DNA of 46,942 nucleotides, taken from the NCBI RefSeq assembly GCF_001293735.1, contig NZ_BCAH01000031.1, forward strand, positions 1 through 46,942. Reading direction: 5' to 3'. The translations under genes and the position numbers were made by a program. This stretch comes from Limosilactobacillus gorillae. Lineage in GTDB: Bacteria > Bacillota > Bacilli > Lactobacillales > Lactobacillaceae. The notes beneath the pieces are model-generated. The model worked only from the letters and a program-made list of their open reading frames with translations, was not told where the DNA came from and ran no database searches. Positions 1-5,870 of the stretch are shown here, piece by piece (positions within the stretch are counted from its first letter, which is position 1; each line of letters begins with the position of its first letter).

Positions 1-146
1 TTAATCGGTGGTAGTTGACAATTCTTTTCACTTTCCACGTGAACTTTCTTTTTTTGTAGACTAGCGTACTGCTTTTTAGTAACTGATTCGTAGGCTTCCT
101 CTTTAAAGGGCGTTCGTGGCTGGAATGATAACTTGCTTACTATCAT
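1..146 (-). other. open +1 frame continuing past the left-edge gene and off the window
   Basis: On the minus strand a reading frame +1 to the 105-aa gene at 103-420 is open from position 146 to the window edge. After the CTT-TAA site its translation runs KEEAYESVTKKQ and later KKKVHVESEK, a charged, ordinary-looking bacterial C-terminus. This suggests that the gene was, or still is, longer and that the frame changes between about 103 and 149. The cause could be a simple indel, a sequencing error, programmed frameshifting, or chance. Confidence 0.4.
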
Positions 147-420
147 CTAAATCACGATGAGCACTGAGTTGAACAGTTCTATTAGTAGAAGCATGTGGGA
201 TTTCAATTGTTGCTACTCCATTTTTAACCTTAACCGATTTAATTACACCATTTCCAATGCGATAATATATACGTTTACGTGAGGTGCGTACGTTGATTTC
301 ATTATAGTTACCGTCGGTGGATACCTTAATTTTCTTGATATGGGAGCGATCAGCTAATAGCATACCAGCGAATACAATGGCTCCGAGTCCTACTACTTTT
401 TTCATGGTTGTTCTTTTCAT
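103..420 (-). CDS. hypothetical small N-terminally anchored protein, possibly frameshifted
   Basis: The product is 105 aa and I do not recognise its family. A short hydrophobic stretch near residues 8-23 (VVGLGAIVFAGMLLA) after basic residues looks like a signal anchor or uncleaved signal peptide. The rest is basic and beta-rich (KKIKVSTDG, RIYYRIGNG), as in a small extracytoplasmic or membrane-associated domain. The ATG at 418-420 follows an AGGAGG (minus strand, 427-432) by six bases; a second ATG at 403-405 is possible. A TATAAT -10 lies at 456-461 on the minus strand. The frame ends at CTT-TAA, while the +1 frame stays open to the window edge, so the C-terminus is doubtful. Confidence 0.55.
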   Translation of the reverse strand: MKRTTMKKVVGLGAIVFAGMLLADRSHIKKIKVSTDGNYNEINVRTSRKRIYYRIGNGVIKSVKVKNGVATIEIPHASTNRTVQLSAHRDLDDSKQVIIPATNAL

Positions 421-426
421 GACTAT

Positions 427-461
427 CCTCCTTGTCTTAACTAGATAAGCAACGTATTATA
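427..461 (-). promoter_or_regulatory. -10 box and ribosome binding site of the left-edge gene
   Basis: Read on the minus strand, TATAAT at 456-461 is a perfect -10 and AGGAGG at 427-432 is a strong ribosome binding site six bases before the ATG at 420. No good -35 was found 16-18 bases upstream of the -10. Confidence 0.45.
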
Positions 462-504
462 CTTCTATTTTAACCTAATTTAGTTGAACTAAAACTATAT
501 AATT

Positions 505-540
505 AACTCCCGACTTGCAAAGCGAGCCGGGAGTTTTTTT
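505..540 (+). terminator. intrinsic terminator on the plus strand with no visible plus-strand gene
   Basis: AACTCCCG (505-512) pairs with CGGGAGTT (528-535), followed by a run of T from 534 to 540. The U-tract is on the plus strand only. The neighbouring genes (103-420 and the tRNA at 692-765) are both on the minus strand. Confidence 0.75.
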
Positions 541-555
541 ATGCCATAACTATGG

Positions 556-592
556 AAAGCCCCTAGCTTGCATAACAGTAACTAGGGGCTTT
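556..592 (-). terminator. hairpin downstream of tRNA-Arg, probable terminator
   Basis: AAAGCCCCTAG (556-566) is perfectly complementary to CTAGGGGCTTT (582-592). The 11-bp stem lies about 100 bases downstream of the minus-strand tRNA. The U-run is short (three T) in either direction, so termination may be partial; the symmetry allows bidirectional use. Confidence 0.55.
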
Positions 593-691
593 AACTATAT
601 CAATTTTGTTCAATGGCAATTGATAGAAAGCTATGTGCACCAACTTCAAAATTTCGTGAGGTTCTCAAGTTTTCCTAGATTTTATCAAAAA

Positions 692-765
692 TGAGGCGGG
701 CGGGAATCGAACCCGCAACCTTTGGTTTAGAAGACCAATGCTCTATCCGGTTGAGCTACCGCCCC
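692..765 (-). tRNA. tRNA-Arg (anticodon TCT)
   Basis: On the minus strand this 74-nt sequence folds as a cloverleaf. The acceptor GGGGCGG pairs with CCGCCTC (one G-U), the D-arm contains AGCTCAACCGG, and the anticodon stem TTGGT/ACCAA encloses the loop CTTCTAA with anticodon TCT, reading AGA codons. The T-arm is GCGGGTTCGATTCCCGC. The discriminator is A and CCA is not encoded. It stands alone, with its own consensus promoter and a hairpin downstream. Confidence 0.96.
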
Positions 766-775
766 AGACTACATT

Positions 776-804
776 AGTATAAAGAACGGGATAGGGCTTG
801 TCAA
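776..804 (-). promoter_or_regulatory. promoter of tRNA-Arg
   Basis: On the minus strand TTGACA (799-804) and TATACT (776-781) are separated by exactly 17 bases, a near-consensus sigma-A promoter. The start point would fall a few bases before the mature 5' end of the tRNA at 765. Confidence 0.85.
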
Positions 805-855
805 TTTCTTACCCGAAAAGCGTTGAAATAATAGTCAAGTATTTAAAGTAAGCGT

Positions 856-884
856 TTGACGACAACTTATATTGAACATATAAT
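856..884 (+). promoter_or_regulatory. consensus promoter of the TetR-family gene with an overlapping dyad
   Basis: TTGACG (856-861), a 17-base spacer and TATAAT (879-884) form a near-perfect sigma-A promoter. TTATAT (867-872) and ATATAA (878-883) form an inverted repeat with a 5-base centre that covers the spacer end and the -10. This is a good position for an autorepressor operator. The dyad is AT-rich, so some chance symmetry is expected. Confidence 0.7.
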
Positions 885-963
885 AGGTAGTAAGAATAGA
901 GAAAGAATACTTCATACCTGAAGGTACCGTATTGTGTCAAGGTTCTTGAATGGGGGTTATAAG

Positions 964-1605
964 ATGACAGTCATTAAGCAAGATCCGCGGGTTGTTAAAA
1001 CGCAAACCAATTTACGACGTGCATTGGTCTACCTAATGCAGCATGAAAAACTAGAAAACATTTCCGTTCAAAAAATTACCAAGACAGCCAATATCACACG
1101 GGGAACCTTTTATCTCCACTACCGGGATAAACAAGATTTTGTGGAGGCAGCAATGAATGGGATTATCGACCAGTTGTTCGAACACGTCCTAGAAAAGGGT
1201 ACTCCCCGAGAAGTAACTAACGGCACTACTCTCCAGACCATGAGCATTAGTGAAACCTTTTCCTATATTGAAAAGAATGCGGATGTCTTTACCGTTTTGC
1301 TCAGCGGCCAACAAAATCGTTACTTTTACCAGCAACTGTACAATCGGCTGATGGAGGTGATTACTAATTATGCTAAGGGGCTGGGGACGGATTTAGAGGA
1401 GATCGACGTTCCGCTTCGAATTCAAGTGGCTTTCATCGCCTCGGCACTGTTAGGATTAATTATTCGTTGGCTTGAGGGGTGCTTAATATACACTCCCCGT
1501 TTCATGACCAGTAGCCTTGAAAAAATGCTTAATAACTTTGCCAGTAGCCACTTGTTAGTAATATCCTTCTTTGATTTTCAAATCCATAATGATTTAGAAA
1601 TATAA
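964..1605 (+). CDS. TetR/AcrR family transcriptional regulator
   Basis: A 213-aa helix-turn-helix repressor. The N-terminal domain (about residues 8-60) has the family pattern: IQKI-like helix SVQKITKTANITRGTFY with the characteristic TxGTFYLHYRDKQDF recognition region. The remaining all-helical part is the ligand-binding and dimerisation domain and contains a hydrophobic helix (FIASALLGLIIRWLEG). I chose the ATG at 964 because GGGGG lies seven bases before it; a GTG at 934 would add 10 unlikely residues. The ligand and targets are unknown. No efflux pump or enzyme gene adjoins it, so it probably acts on itself (dyad at its promoter) and on distant genes. A hairpin ends the gene. Confidence 0.88.
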   Translation: MTVIKQDPRVVKTQTNLRRALVYLMQHEKLENISVQKITKTANITRGTFYLHYRDKQDFVEAAMNGIIDQLFEHVLEKGTPREVTNGTTLQTMSISETFSYIEKNADVFTVLLSGQQNRYFYQQLYNRLMEVITNYAKGLGTDLEEIDVPLRIQVAFIASALLGLIIRWLEGCLIYTPRFMTSSLEKMLNNFASSHLLVISFFDFQIHNDLEI

Positions 1606-1616
1606 TCAGAAAATAT

Positions 1617-1655
1617 GGACCGTCTTTTCGCCAATCAGTTGACGAAGGGACGGTT
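1617..1655 (+). terminator. hairpin after the TetR gene
   Basis: ACCGTCTTTTCG and CGAAGGGACGGT form a 12-bp stem with two G-U pairs, followed by TTCTTTG. The tail is only moderately U-rich. The right arm overlaps the -35 of the rplU promoter. Confidence 0.55.
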
Positions 1656-1667
1656 CTTTGATAGGAT
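1639..1667 (+). promoter_or_regulatory. promoter of the rplU-prp-rpmA operon
   Basis: TTGACG (1639-1644), 17 bases, then TAGGAT (1662-1667). The -35 sits inside the right half of the upstream hairpin, so the two signals are interleaved. Transcription would start near 1674, giving a leader of about 95 nt before L21. Confidence 0.7.
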
Positions 1668-1769
1668 AAGAACGTTGTATTTGTAACCCCACAACTACAA
1701 CCGCACGATGACGAGTTTAAAAGCAGCCGCTACTCGTCGCGGCGAGTCTTAATTAAGGAGGTGCACAGA
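1668..1769 (+). promoter_or_regulatory. structured 5' leader of rplU (L21-leader candidate)
   Basis: The first hairpin is GTTGTA (1674-1679) with TACAAC (1696-1701), with an inner TTGT/ACAA. Then two mutually exclusive stems compete: GACGAGT (1710-1716) with ACTCGTC (1732-1738), or ACTCG (1732-1736) with CGAGT (1743-1747). The ribosome binding site AAGGAGGT follows at 1755-1762. An autoregulatory leader before rplU is a known Rfam class in Firmicutes; the match here is judged by position and shape only. Confidence 0.55.
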
Positions 1770-2078
1770 ATGTACGCAATTATCGTAACTGGTGGCAAGC
1801 AATACAAGGTAGAAGCAGGTCAAGCTATCTACGTTGAAAAGCTCGATGCTCAAGCAGGTGACAAGGTTACCTTTGACAAGGTTGTCTTCGTAGGCGGTGA
1901 CGACACTAAGATCGGCACGCCATTTGTTGACGGCGCTTCTGTTGAAGGGACTGTTGACAAGCAAGGCAAGGAAAAGAAGGTTGTAACCTTCAAGTACAAG
2001 CCGAAGAAGCACACCCACACGAAGCAAGGTCACCGTCAACCTTACACTAAGGTTACTATTGACACGATCAACGCTTAA
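1770..2078 (+). CDS. rplU: 50S ribosomal protein L21
   Basis: A 102-aa protein with the family N-terminus [17 protein letters not shown] and the C-terminal RNA-binding signature [20 protein letters not shown]21 binds 23S rRNA in the large subunit. The start is the ATG at 1770, seven bases after AAGGAGGT; a GTG at 1761 in the same frame overlaps the ribosome binding site and would add three non-family residues. It is the first gene of an operon with the Prp protease and L27, preceded by its own promoter and structured leader. Confidence 0.97.
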   Translation: MYAIIVTGGKQYKVEAGQAIYVEKLDAQAGDKVTFDKVVFVGGDDTKIGTPFVDGASVEGTVDKQGKEKKVVTFKYKPKKHTHTKQGHRQPYTKVTIDTINA

Positions 2079-2090
2079 TGAGGTGTTAGT

Positions 2091-2414
2091 ATGATTCGTG
2101 TCTCATTTACGGTGACGCTGGATCAAAAAATCACATCGTTTAAGATGGTCGGGCATGCTGATTCTGGGCCCATGGGCCAAGATATTGTGTGTGCTGCGGT
2201 CTCGGCCTTGGCGATCACAACGGTTAACGGTCTTGAACGGGTAGTAAAAAAAGAACCCACCGTTACACAAGATGTATCCAATGGGGGCCATTTAGAGGTT
2301 ACCTATATTGACCAAGGTCACGATGCTCAAATAATTCTCCAAACGTTTCTTACTGGGATTCTTGACATCCAGGAACAGTATGGTGAGTTTCTTGAGGTTA
2401 AAATGTTTAATTAA
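2091..2414 (+). CDS. prp: ribosomal-processing cysteine protease Prp
   Basis: A 107-aa protein of the YsxB/Prp family. The catalytic pair is visible as His22 in the GHADSG motif and Cys34 in QDIVCAAVSAL. Prp removes a short N-terminal extension from L27 in Firmicutes, a step required for functional ribosomes. It lies 12 bases after rplU and 24 bases before rpmA. The extension that it would cut is present in the L27 here (cleavage expected after LQFF), so enzyme and substrate agree. Confidence 0.95.
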   Translation: MIRVSFTVTLDQKITSFKMVGHADSGPMGQDIVCAAVSALAITTVNGLERVVKKEPTVTQDVSNGGHLEVTYIDQGHDAQIILQTFLTGILDIQEQYGEFLEVKMFN

Positions 2415-2438
2415 TATCTTTGCTGGAGGTGAACAACT

Positions 2439-2720
2439 ATGATTATGGATCTTCAATTCTTCTCCCACCACAAGGGGGGCGGTTCCACTGCCAACGGTCG
2501 TAACTCTGCAGGTCGGCGCCTTGGTACTAAAGCAGCTGATGGTTCCGTAGTTACTGCCGGATCAATCATCTACCGTCAACGTGGTACTCACATCAACCCA
2601 GGTGAAAACGTTGGTCGCGGTAACGATGATACTCTGTTTGCATTGGTTGATGGCGTTGTTAAGTTTGAACGCATGGGCCGGAGCAAGCGGAAAGTTTCCG
2701 TTTACCCAGTGGCTGAATAA
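2439..2720 (+). CDS. rpmA: 50S ribosomal protein L27 with Prp-cleaved N-terminal extension
   Basis: A 93-aa protein. The mature body has the family signature [19 protein letters not shown] near the N-terminus and [16 protein letters not shown] in the middle. Residues 5-8 are LQFF, the Prp recognition motif, so mature L27 should begin at Ser9. The mature N-terminus reaches into the peptidyl transferase centre. The start ATG at 2439 follows GGAGGTGAAC; an ATG at 2445 would also keep LQFF. A strong terminator ends the operon. Confidence 0.97.
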   Translation: MIMDLQFFSHHKGGGSTANGRNSAGRRLGTKAADGSVVTAGSIIYRQRGTHINPGENVGRGNDDTLFALVDGVVKFERMGRSKRKVSVYPVAE

Positions 2721-2731
2721 GCTCATAATAG

Positions 2732-2760
2732 ACCGTAAGCCTTGTGCTTACGGTTTTTTT
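2732..2760 (+). terminator. terminator of rplU-prp-rpmA
   Basis: ACCGTAAGC (2732-2740) pairs perfectly with GCTTACGGT (2746-2754) around a CTTGT loop, followed by seven T. Confidence 0.93.
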
Positions 2761-2800
2761 GTCTTTTAATGGATTGTTTGTGCTTTAGGAAGGGTAGCTT

Positions 2801-3877
2801 ATGAAAACGAGAATTGAGCGGCTCCGGATGGGGTTTGAAAAGCAGTATATTGATGCGTTTTTGGTAACCGATAAGACTAACATTCGGTACCTAACTGGTT
2901 TCAACCTTGAGCAGGGCGATGGTGGACTGTTAGTTACTGACTCCGATGCCGTAATCATCACTGATGCACGGTATCAAGAGGCCTTACGAGAGTTTAAGTC
3001 TGATGAGGTGGTGGCGATGATCACCCAGGATTATTGGGGAGATCTAAATAAGCTCTGCAAGGGAATGAAGGTAACGGTGATGGGTTTTGAAGACACCATC
3101 AATTACCGGACTTACGAACGTCTTGACGATTTGATGGAAGCTGCCATTGTACCCTCTAACCGGGTGGTGGAACGGCTGCGTCGGATTAAAGATGCTGAAG
3201 AGGTTGAGAGGCTACGTAAGGCAGCGAAACTACACGACCGGGGTTATAACTACCTCTTGTCAATTGCTCACCCCGGAGTAAGCGAACGGGAACTAGCCTT
3301 GGAGCTAGACCATTGGATGAGAATGAACGGAGCTACCAGAGAATCGTTCCCAACAATCTTAGCTAGCGGCCCGAACTCGGCTAAGCCGCATGCCACCGCT
3401 TCGGCCCGTCAGCTAAGGGAGGGAGATTTGGTAACCATTGACTTTGGCTACTATGTGGATGGCTACACTGCGGATATGACCCGAACTTTTGCTGTCGGGC
3501 AACTTGACCAGCGACTGATTGATCTGCATCACCTGATTGACGCTGCTCAAAAAAACGTAATTTCTCAATTGAAAGTTGGAATGACTGGTAACGAGGCAGA
3601 CATGCTGGGGCGGAGGCCAGTTGAGGATGCTGGCTATGGAGATTACTTTAACCACGGGATGGGACACGGAATTGGAATGATGGTTCACGAATTTCCGAAC
3701 TCGTACGGACCGGGCAGCCATCGTTACAAGTTCCGTAACAATGAAGTGGTTACCGTTGAACCAGGAGTTTACTTACCTGGTGTAGGCGGGATCCGGATCG
3801 AAAATGATGTATTAGTAACGCATGGCGGGGCTGAAGTCTTGACCAAGGCGCCCACCGACTTAGTTGTAGTGAGCTAG
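2801..3877 (+). CDS. Xaa-Pro aminopeptidase/dipeptidase, M24B family
   Basis: A 358-aa metallopeptidase that removes residues next to proline from peptides in the cytoplasm. The N-terminal creatinase-like domain (about 1-125, TDKTNIRYLTGF) precedes the pita-bread catalytic domain. Metal ligands are visible: Asp in TIDFGYYVDG, Asp in TADMTRTF, His in HGMGHGIG, Glu in TVEPGVYLPG and Glu in GIRIENDV. Length and motifs fit the PepP/YqhT group; PepQ-type prolidase is the alternative. It follows the rpmA terminator by about 40 bases. In many relatives efp comes next, but not here. Confidence 0.93.
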   Translation: MKTRIERLRMGFEKQYIDAFLVTDKTNIRYLTGFNLEQGDGGLLVTDSDAVIITDARYQEALREFKSDEVVAMITQDYWGDLNKLCKGMKVTVMGFEDTINYRTYERLDDLMEAAIVPSNRVVERLRRIKDAEEVERLRKAAKLHDRGYNYLLSIAHPGVSERELALELDHWMRMNGATRESFPTILASGPNSAKPHATASARQLREGDLVTIDFGYYVDGYTADMTRTFAVGQLDQRLIDLHHLIDAAQKNVISQLKVGMTGNEADMLGRRPVEDAGYGDYFNHGMGHGIGMMVHEFPNSYGPGSHRYKFRNNEVVTVEPGVYLPGVGGIRIENDVLVTHGGAEVLTKAPTDLVVVS

Positions 3878-3971
3878 GTCAATTTGCAATTTATCCTTTA
3901 ATAGTGCAAAATAGAAAAGATAACGCATGTACTGACGTGCCCGATCCAAGAATAAATAGGAGGCCGAACGG
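3878..3971 (+). other. 94-base gap where efp is often found
   Basis: There is no open frame here of useful length and no recognisable remnant of elongation factor P. A GGAGG ribosome binding site at the end serves the next gene. No clear terminator separates the peptidase from it. Confidence 0.5.
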
Positions 3972-4412
3972 ATGGCTGAAGATTCAACGATTATTTTAAA
4001 TAGTGACGACCAGTCCTTAGGTAAGATTCAAATTGCACCGCGGGTCATTGAAATCATTGCGGGAATCGCTGCTAATGAGATCGATGGGGTGTCTAAGATG
4101 CACGGTTCTCTTGCCAACAACGTGGGAGAACTACTGGGCCGTTCTGATCGCCGGCGTGGGGTTAAGTTGGCCAATCGGGAAGACCGAACCCTGGCAATTG
4201 ACGTCGATGTCTATCTTGATTACGGCGCTCAACTCCCGAAGGTAGCAGCTGAAATTCAAGGTAAGGTAACCCAACAAGTGGCTTTGATGACGGACTTGAC
4301 GGTTAGTGAAGTAAACGTTCATGTTCAAGGGATTGTCACACCAAAAGAAGCCCAAACGGTCGATCCAGATAATTTATTTGAACAAGAAGAAAGTGAAGAT
4401 GGTGAAGAGTAG
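3972..4412 (+). CDS. Asp23/Gls24 family envelope stress response protein (YqhY-like)
   Basis: A 146-aa protein of the DUF322/Asp23 family: PRVIEIIAGIAANEIDGV near the N-terminus, DVDVYLDYGAQLPKVA in the middle and VSEVNVHVQGIV near the C-terminus. The acidic tail (EQEESEDGEE) is typical of YqhY. YqhY proteins in Firmicutes are linked to control of acetyl-CoA carboxylase and to envelope homeostasis; the exact role here is inferred. A GGAGG precedes the ATG, and the stop overlaps the nusB start by one base. A second family member is at 24442. Confidence 0.93.
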   Translation: MAEDSTIILNSDDQSLGKIQIAPRVIEIIAGIAANEIDGVSKMHGSLANNVGELLGRSDRRRGVKLANREDRTLAIDVDVYLDYGAQLPKVAAEIQGKVTQQVALMTDLTVSEVNVHVQGIVTPKEAQTVDPDNLFEQEESEDGEE

Positions 4413-4831
4413 TGAGTTTTAGTCGTCGTAAGATTCGAGAAGTGGCCTTTCAAACATTGTTTGCGATGGCGTCTGATGCTGAGGTTAACCGAGAAGAGTT
4501 GTACCGGGAATTATTGCCACTTGCCCCGCAAGAAGAAGTGCCGGCCTATCTTGAGAGTCTTGTCACAGGGGTAACCCAACATGAAGACGAGTTTAACCAA
4601 GACATTGAAGCGTCGTTGGCGAAGGGCTGGACGCTTTCGCGGGTGGAAAAGCCAAACTTAATTATCTTACGCTTAGCCCTTTATGAAATGAAATACGTTG
4701 ATGACGTTCCGGTTGCCGTTGCCATTGATGAGGCCTTGGAATTAGCTAAGGAATACAGCGATGACAAGTCACGGAAGTTTATCAACGGGGTGTTAGGTCA
4801 CATTGGGGGACCAAAGATAACTACCCCGTAA
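4412..4831 (+). CDS. nusB: transcription antitermination factor NusB
   Basis: A 139-aa all-helical protein with the NusB pattern: SFSRRKIREVAFQTLFAM at the start, WTLSRVEKPNLIILRLALYEM in the centre and INEALELAKEYS-like VAIDEALELAKEYSDDKS towards the end. It binds boxA RNA with S10 during rRNA antitermination. Translation begins at a GTG that overlaps the stop of the preceding gene (TAGTG), so the two are translationally coupled. A strong terminator follows. Confidence 0.96.
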   Translation: MSFSRRKIREVAFQTLFAMASDAEVNREELYRELLPLAPQEEVPAYLESLVTGVTQHEDEFNQDIEASLAKGWTLSRVEKPNLIILRLALYEMKYVDDVPVAVAIDEALELAKEYSDDKSRKFINGVLGHIGGPKITTP

Positions 4832-4839
4832 TTAAAGGA

Positions 4840-4872
4840 AAGGGGCCAAGCACTGTGCTGGGCCCCTTTTTC
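4840..4872 (+). terminator. terminator after nusB
   Basis: AAGGGGCC (4840-4847) pairs with GGCCCCTT (4861-4868) with an inner AGC/GCT extension, followed by TTTTTCTT. Confidence 0.9.
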
Positions 4873-4890
4873 TTATTTTCAAGCTAGGAG

Positions 4891-4945
4891 TTGGCGTGTT
4901 AAAATTAATCCATGGTAAAAAAGGAACTTAAATTTAGTTTAAGTT
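4891..4945 (+). promoter_or_regulatory. putative folD promoter region with a perfect inverted repeat
   Basis: A weak -35 TTGGCG (4891-4896) lies upstream of an extended -10 TGGTAAAAA (4913-4921). Just downstream, AACTTAAA (4925-4932) and TTTAAGTT (4938-4945) form a perfect 8-bp inverted repeat with a 5-base centre. That position, next to the start point, suits a repressor operator. Promoter assignment is tentative. Confidence 0.4.
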
Positions 4946-5012
4946 AAATAATGCCGTTAAATCCCGAACATTAACCAAAAATGAACGACCGATAGGGGAG
5001 GAATTGTTTACC

Positions 5013-5870
5013 ATGGTGGAACTAATCGACGGTAAAAAATTAGCTAGGGAACTTAATGAAAAGACGGCCGCCCGTGTTACGGCACTGAAGGAGCGGGGAA
5101 TAACTCCGGGAATTGCGGTGATTCTGGTCGGTGATGATCCAGCCAGTGCAATTTACACTCGTAATAAGCATCGCAAAGCCGAAAAACTTGGGATGAAGTC
5201 TGTGTTAAAAACTTTTGCAGAAGACGTCAGTCAAGAAGAAGTTATGGCCTGTGTTCAGGATTTGAATCAAGATCCGTCAATTCATGCAATTTTGATTCAA
5301 TCGCCACTGCCGAGCCATCTTGACGAAAAGGTCCTTGATAACGCCATCAACCCTCAAAAAGATGTTGACGGCTTCCATCCCTTTAACGTGGGGCGACTAT
5401 ATAATAATGATCCGGATAAGTGCTACCCAGTTTCATGTACCCCACGGGGAGTTATGACGATGCTGGACCATTACAATGTTAAGTTAGGTGGCAGGGATGT
5501 TGTGGTAATGGGCCGCTCGATTTTGGTCGGCAAGCCGATGCAATCCCTGTTACAAAACCGGAATGCAACGGTAACGATGATATCTCGCCACACAAAAGAT
5601 AAAGCCTTTTATATGCGTCATGCCGATGTCTTGATTGTTGCCATTGGGCAACCTCGCTTTGTCAAGGCTCAAGACGTCAAAGAAGGTGCCGTGGTGATTG
5701 ATGTCGGGATTAACCGTTTAGAAGATGGGAGTTTGTGTGGCGATGTCGATTTTGAAGATGTTAAGGATAAGGCAAGTCTAATCACTCCGGTTCCCGGTGG
5801 GGTCGGTCCGATGACGATTGCCAGCTTGATGGCTCAAACTGTGGATTTGGCAGAGTGGAGTGAGGAGTAA
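5013..5870 (+). CDS. folD: bifunctional methylenetetrahydrofolate dehydrogenase/cyclohydrolase FolD
   Basis: A 285-aa cytosolic enzyme interconverting 5,10-methylene-THF and 10-formyl-THF with NADP. The family signatures are present: [20 protein letters not shown] with the active-site Lys, the PLPSH substrate loop, KDVDGFHP, and the dinucleotide-binding [12 protein letters not shown]. The C-terminal [13 protein letters not shown] motif is intact. The start is the ATG at 5013, 11 bases after GGGGAGG; TTG at 5004 is less likely. 10-formyl-THF feeds Fmt, encoded in this window. The xseA ATG abuts the stop codon. Confidence 0.96.
   Translation: MVELIDGKKLARELNEKTAARVTALKERGITPGIAVILVGDDPASAIYTRNKHRKAEKLGMKSVLKTFAEDVSQEEVMACVQDLNQDPSIHAILIQSPLPSHLDEKVLDNAINPQKDVDGFHPFNVGRLYNNDPDKCYPVSCTPRGVMTMLDHYNVKLGGRDVVVMGRSILVGKPMQSLLQNRNATVTMISRHTKDKAFYMRHADVLIVAIGQPRFVKAQDVKEGAVVIDVGINRLEDGSLCGDVDFEDVKDKASLITPVPGGVGPMTIASLMAQTVDLAEWSEE

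Noticed and set aside
1749-2039. 96-aa minus-strand frame across rplU
   Set aside because: It is a shadow of L21, with no start signals.
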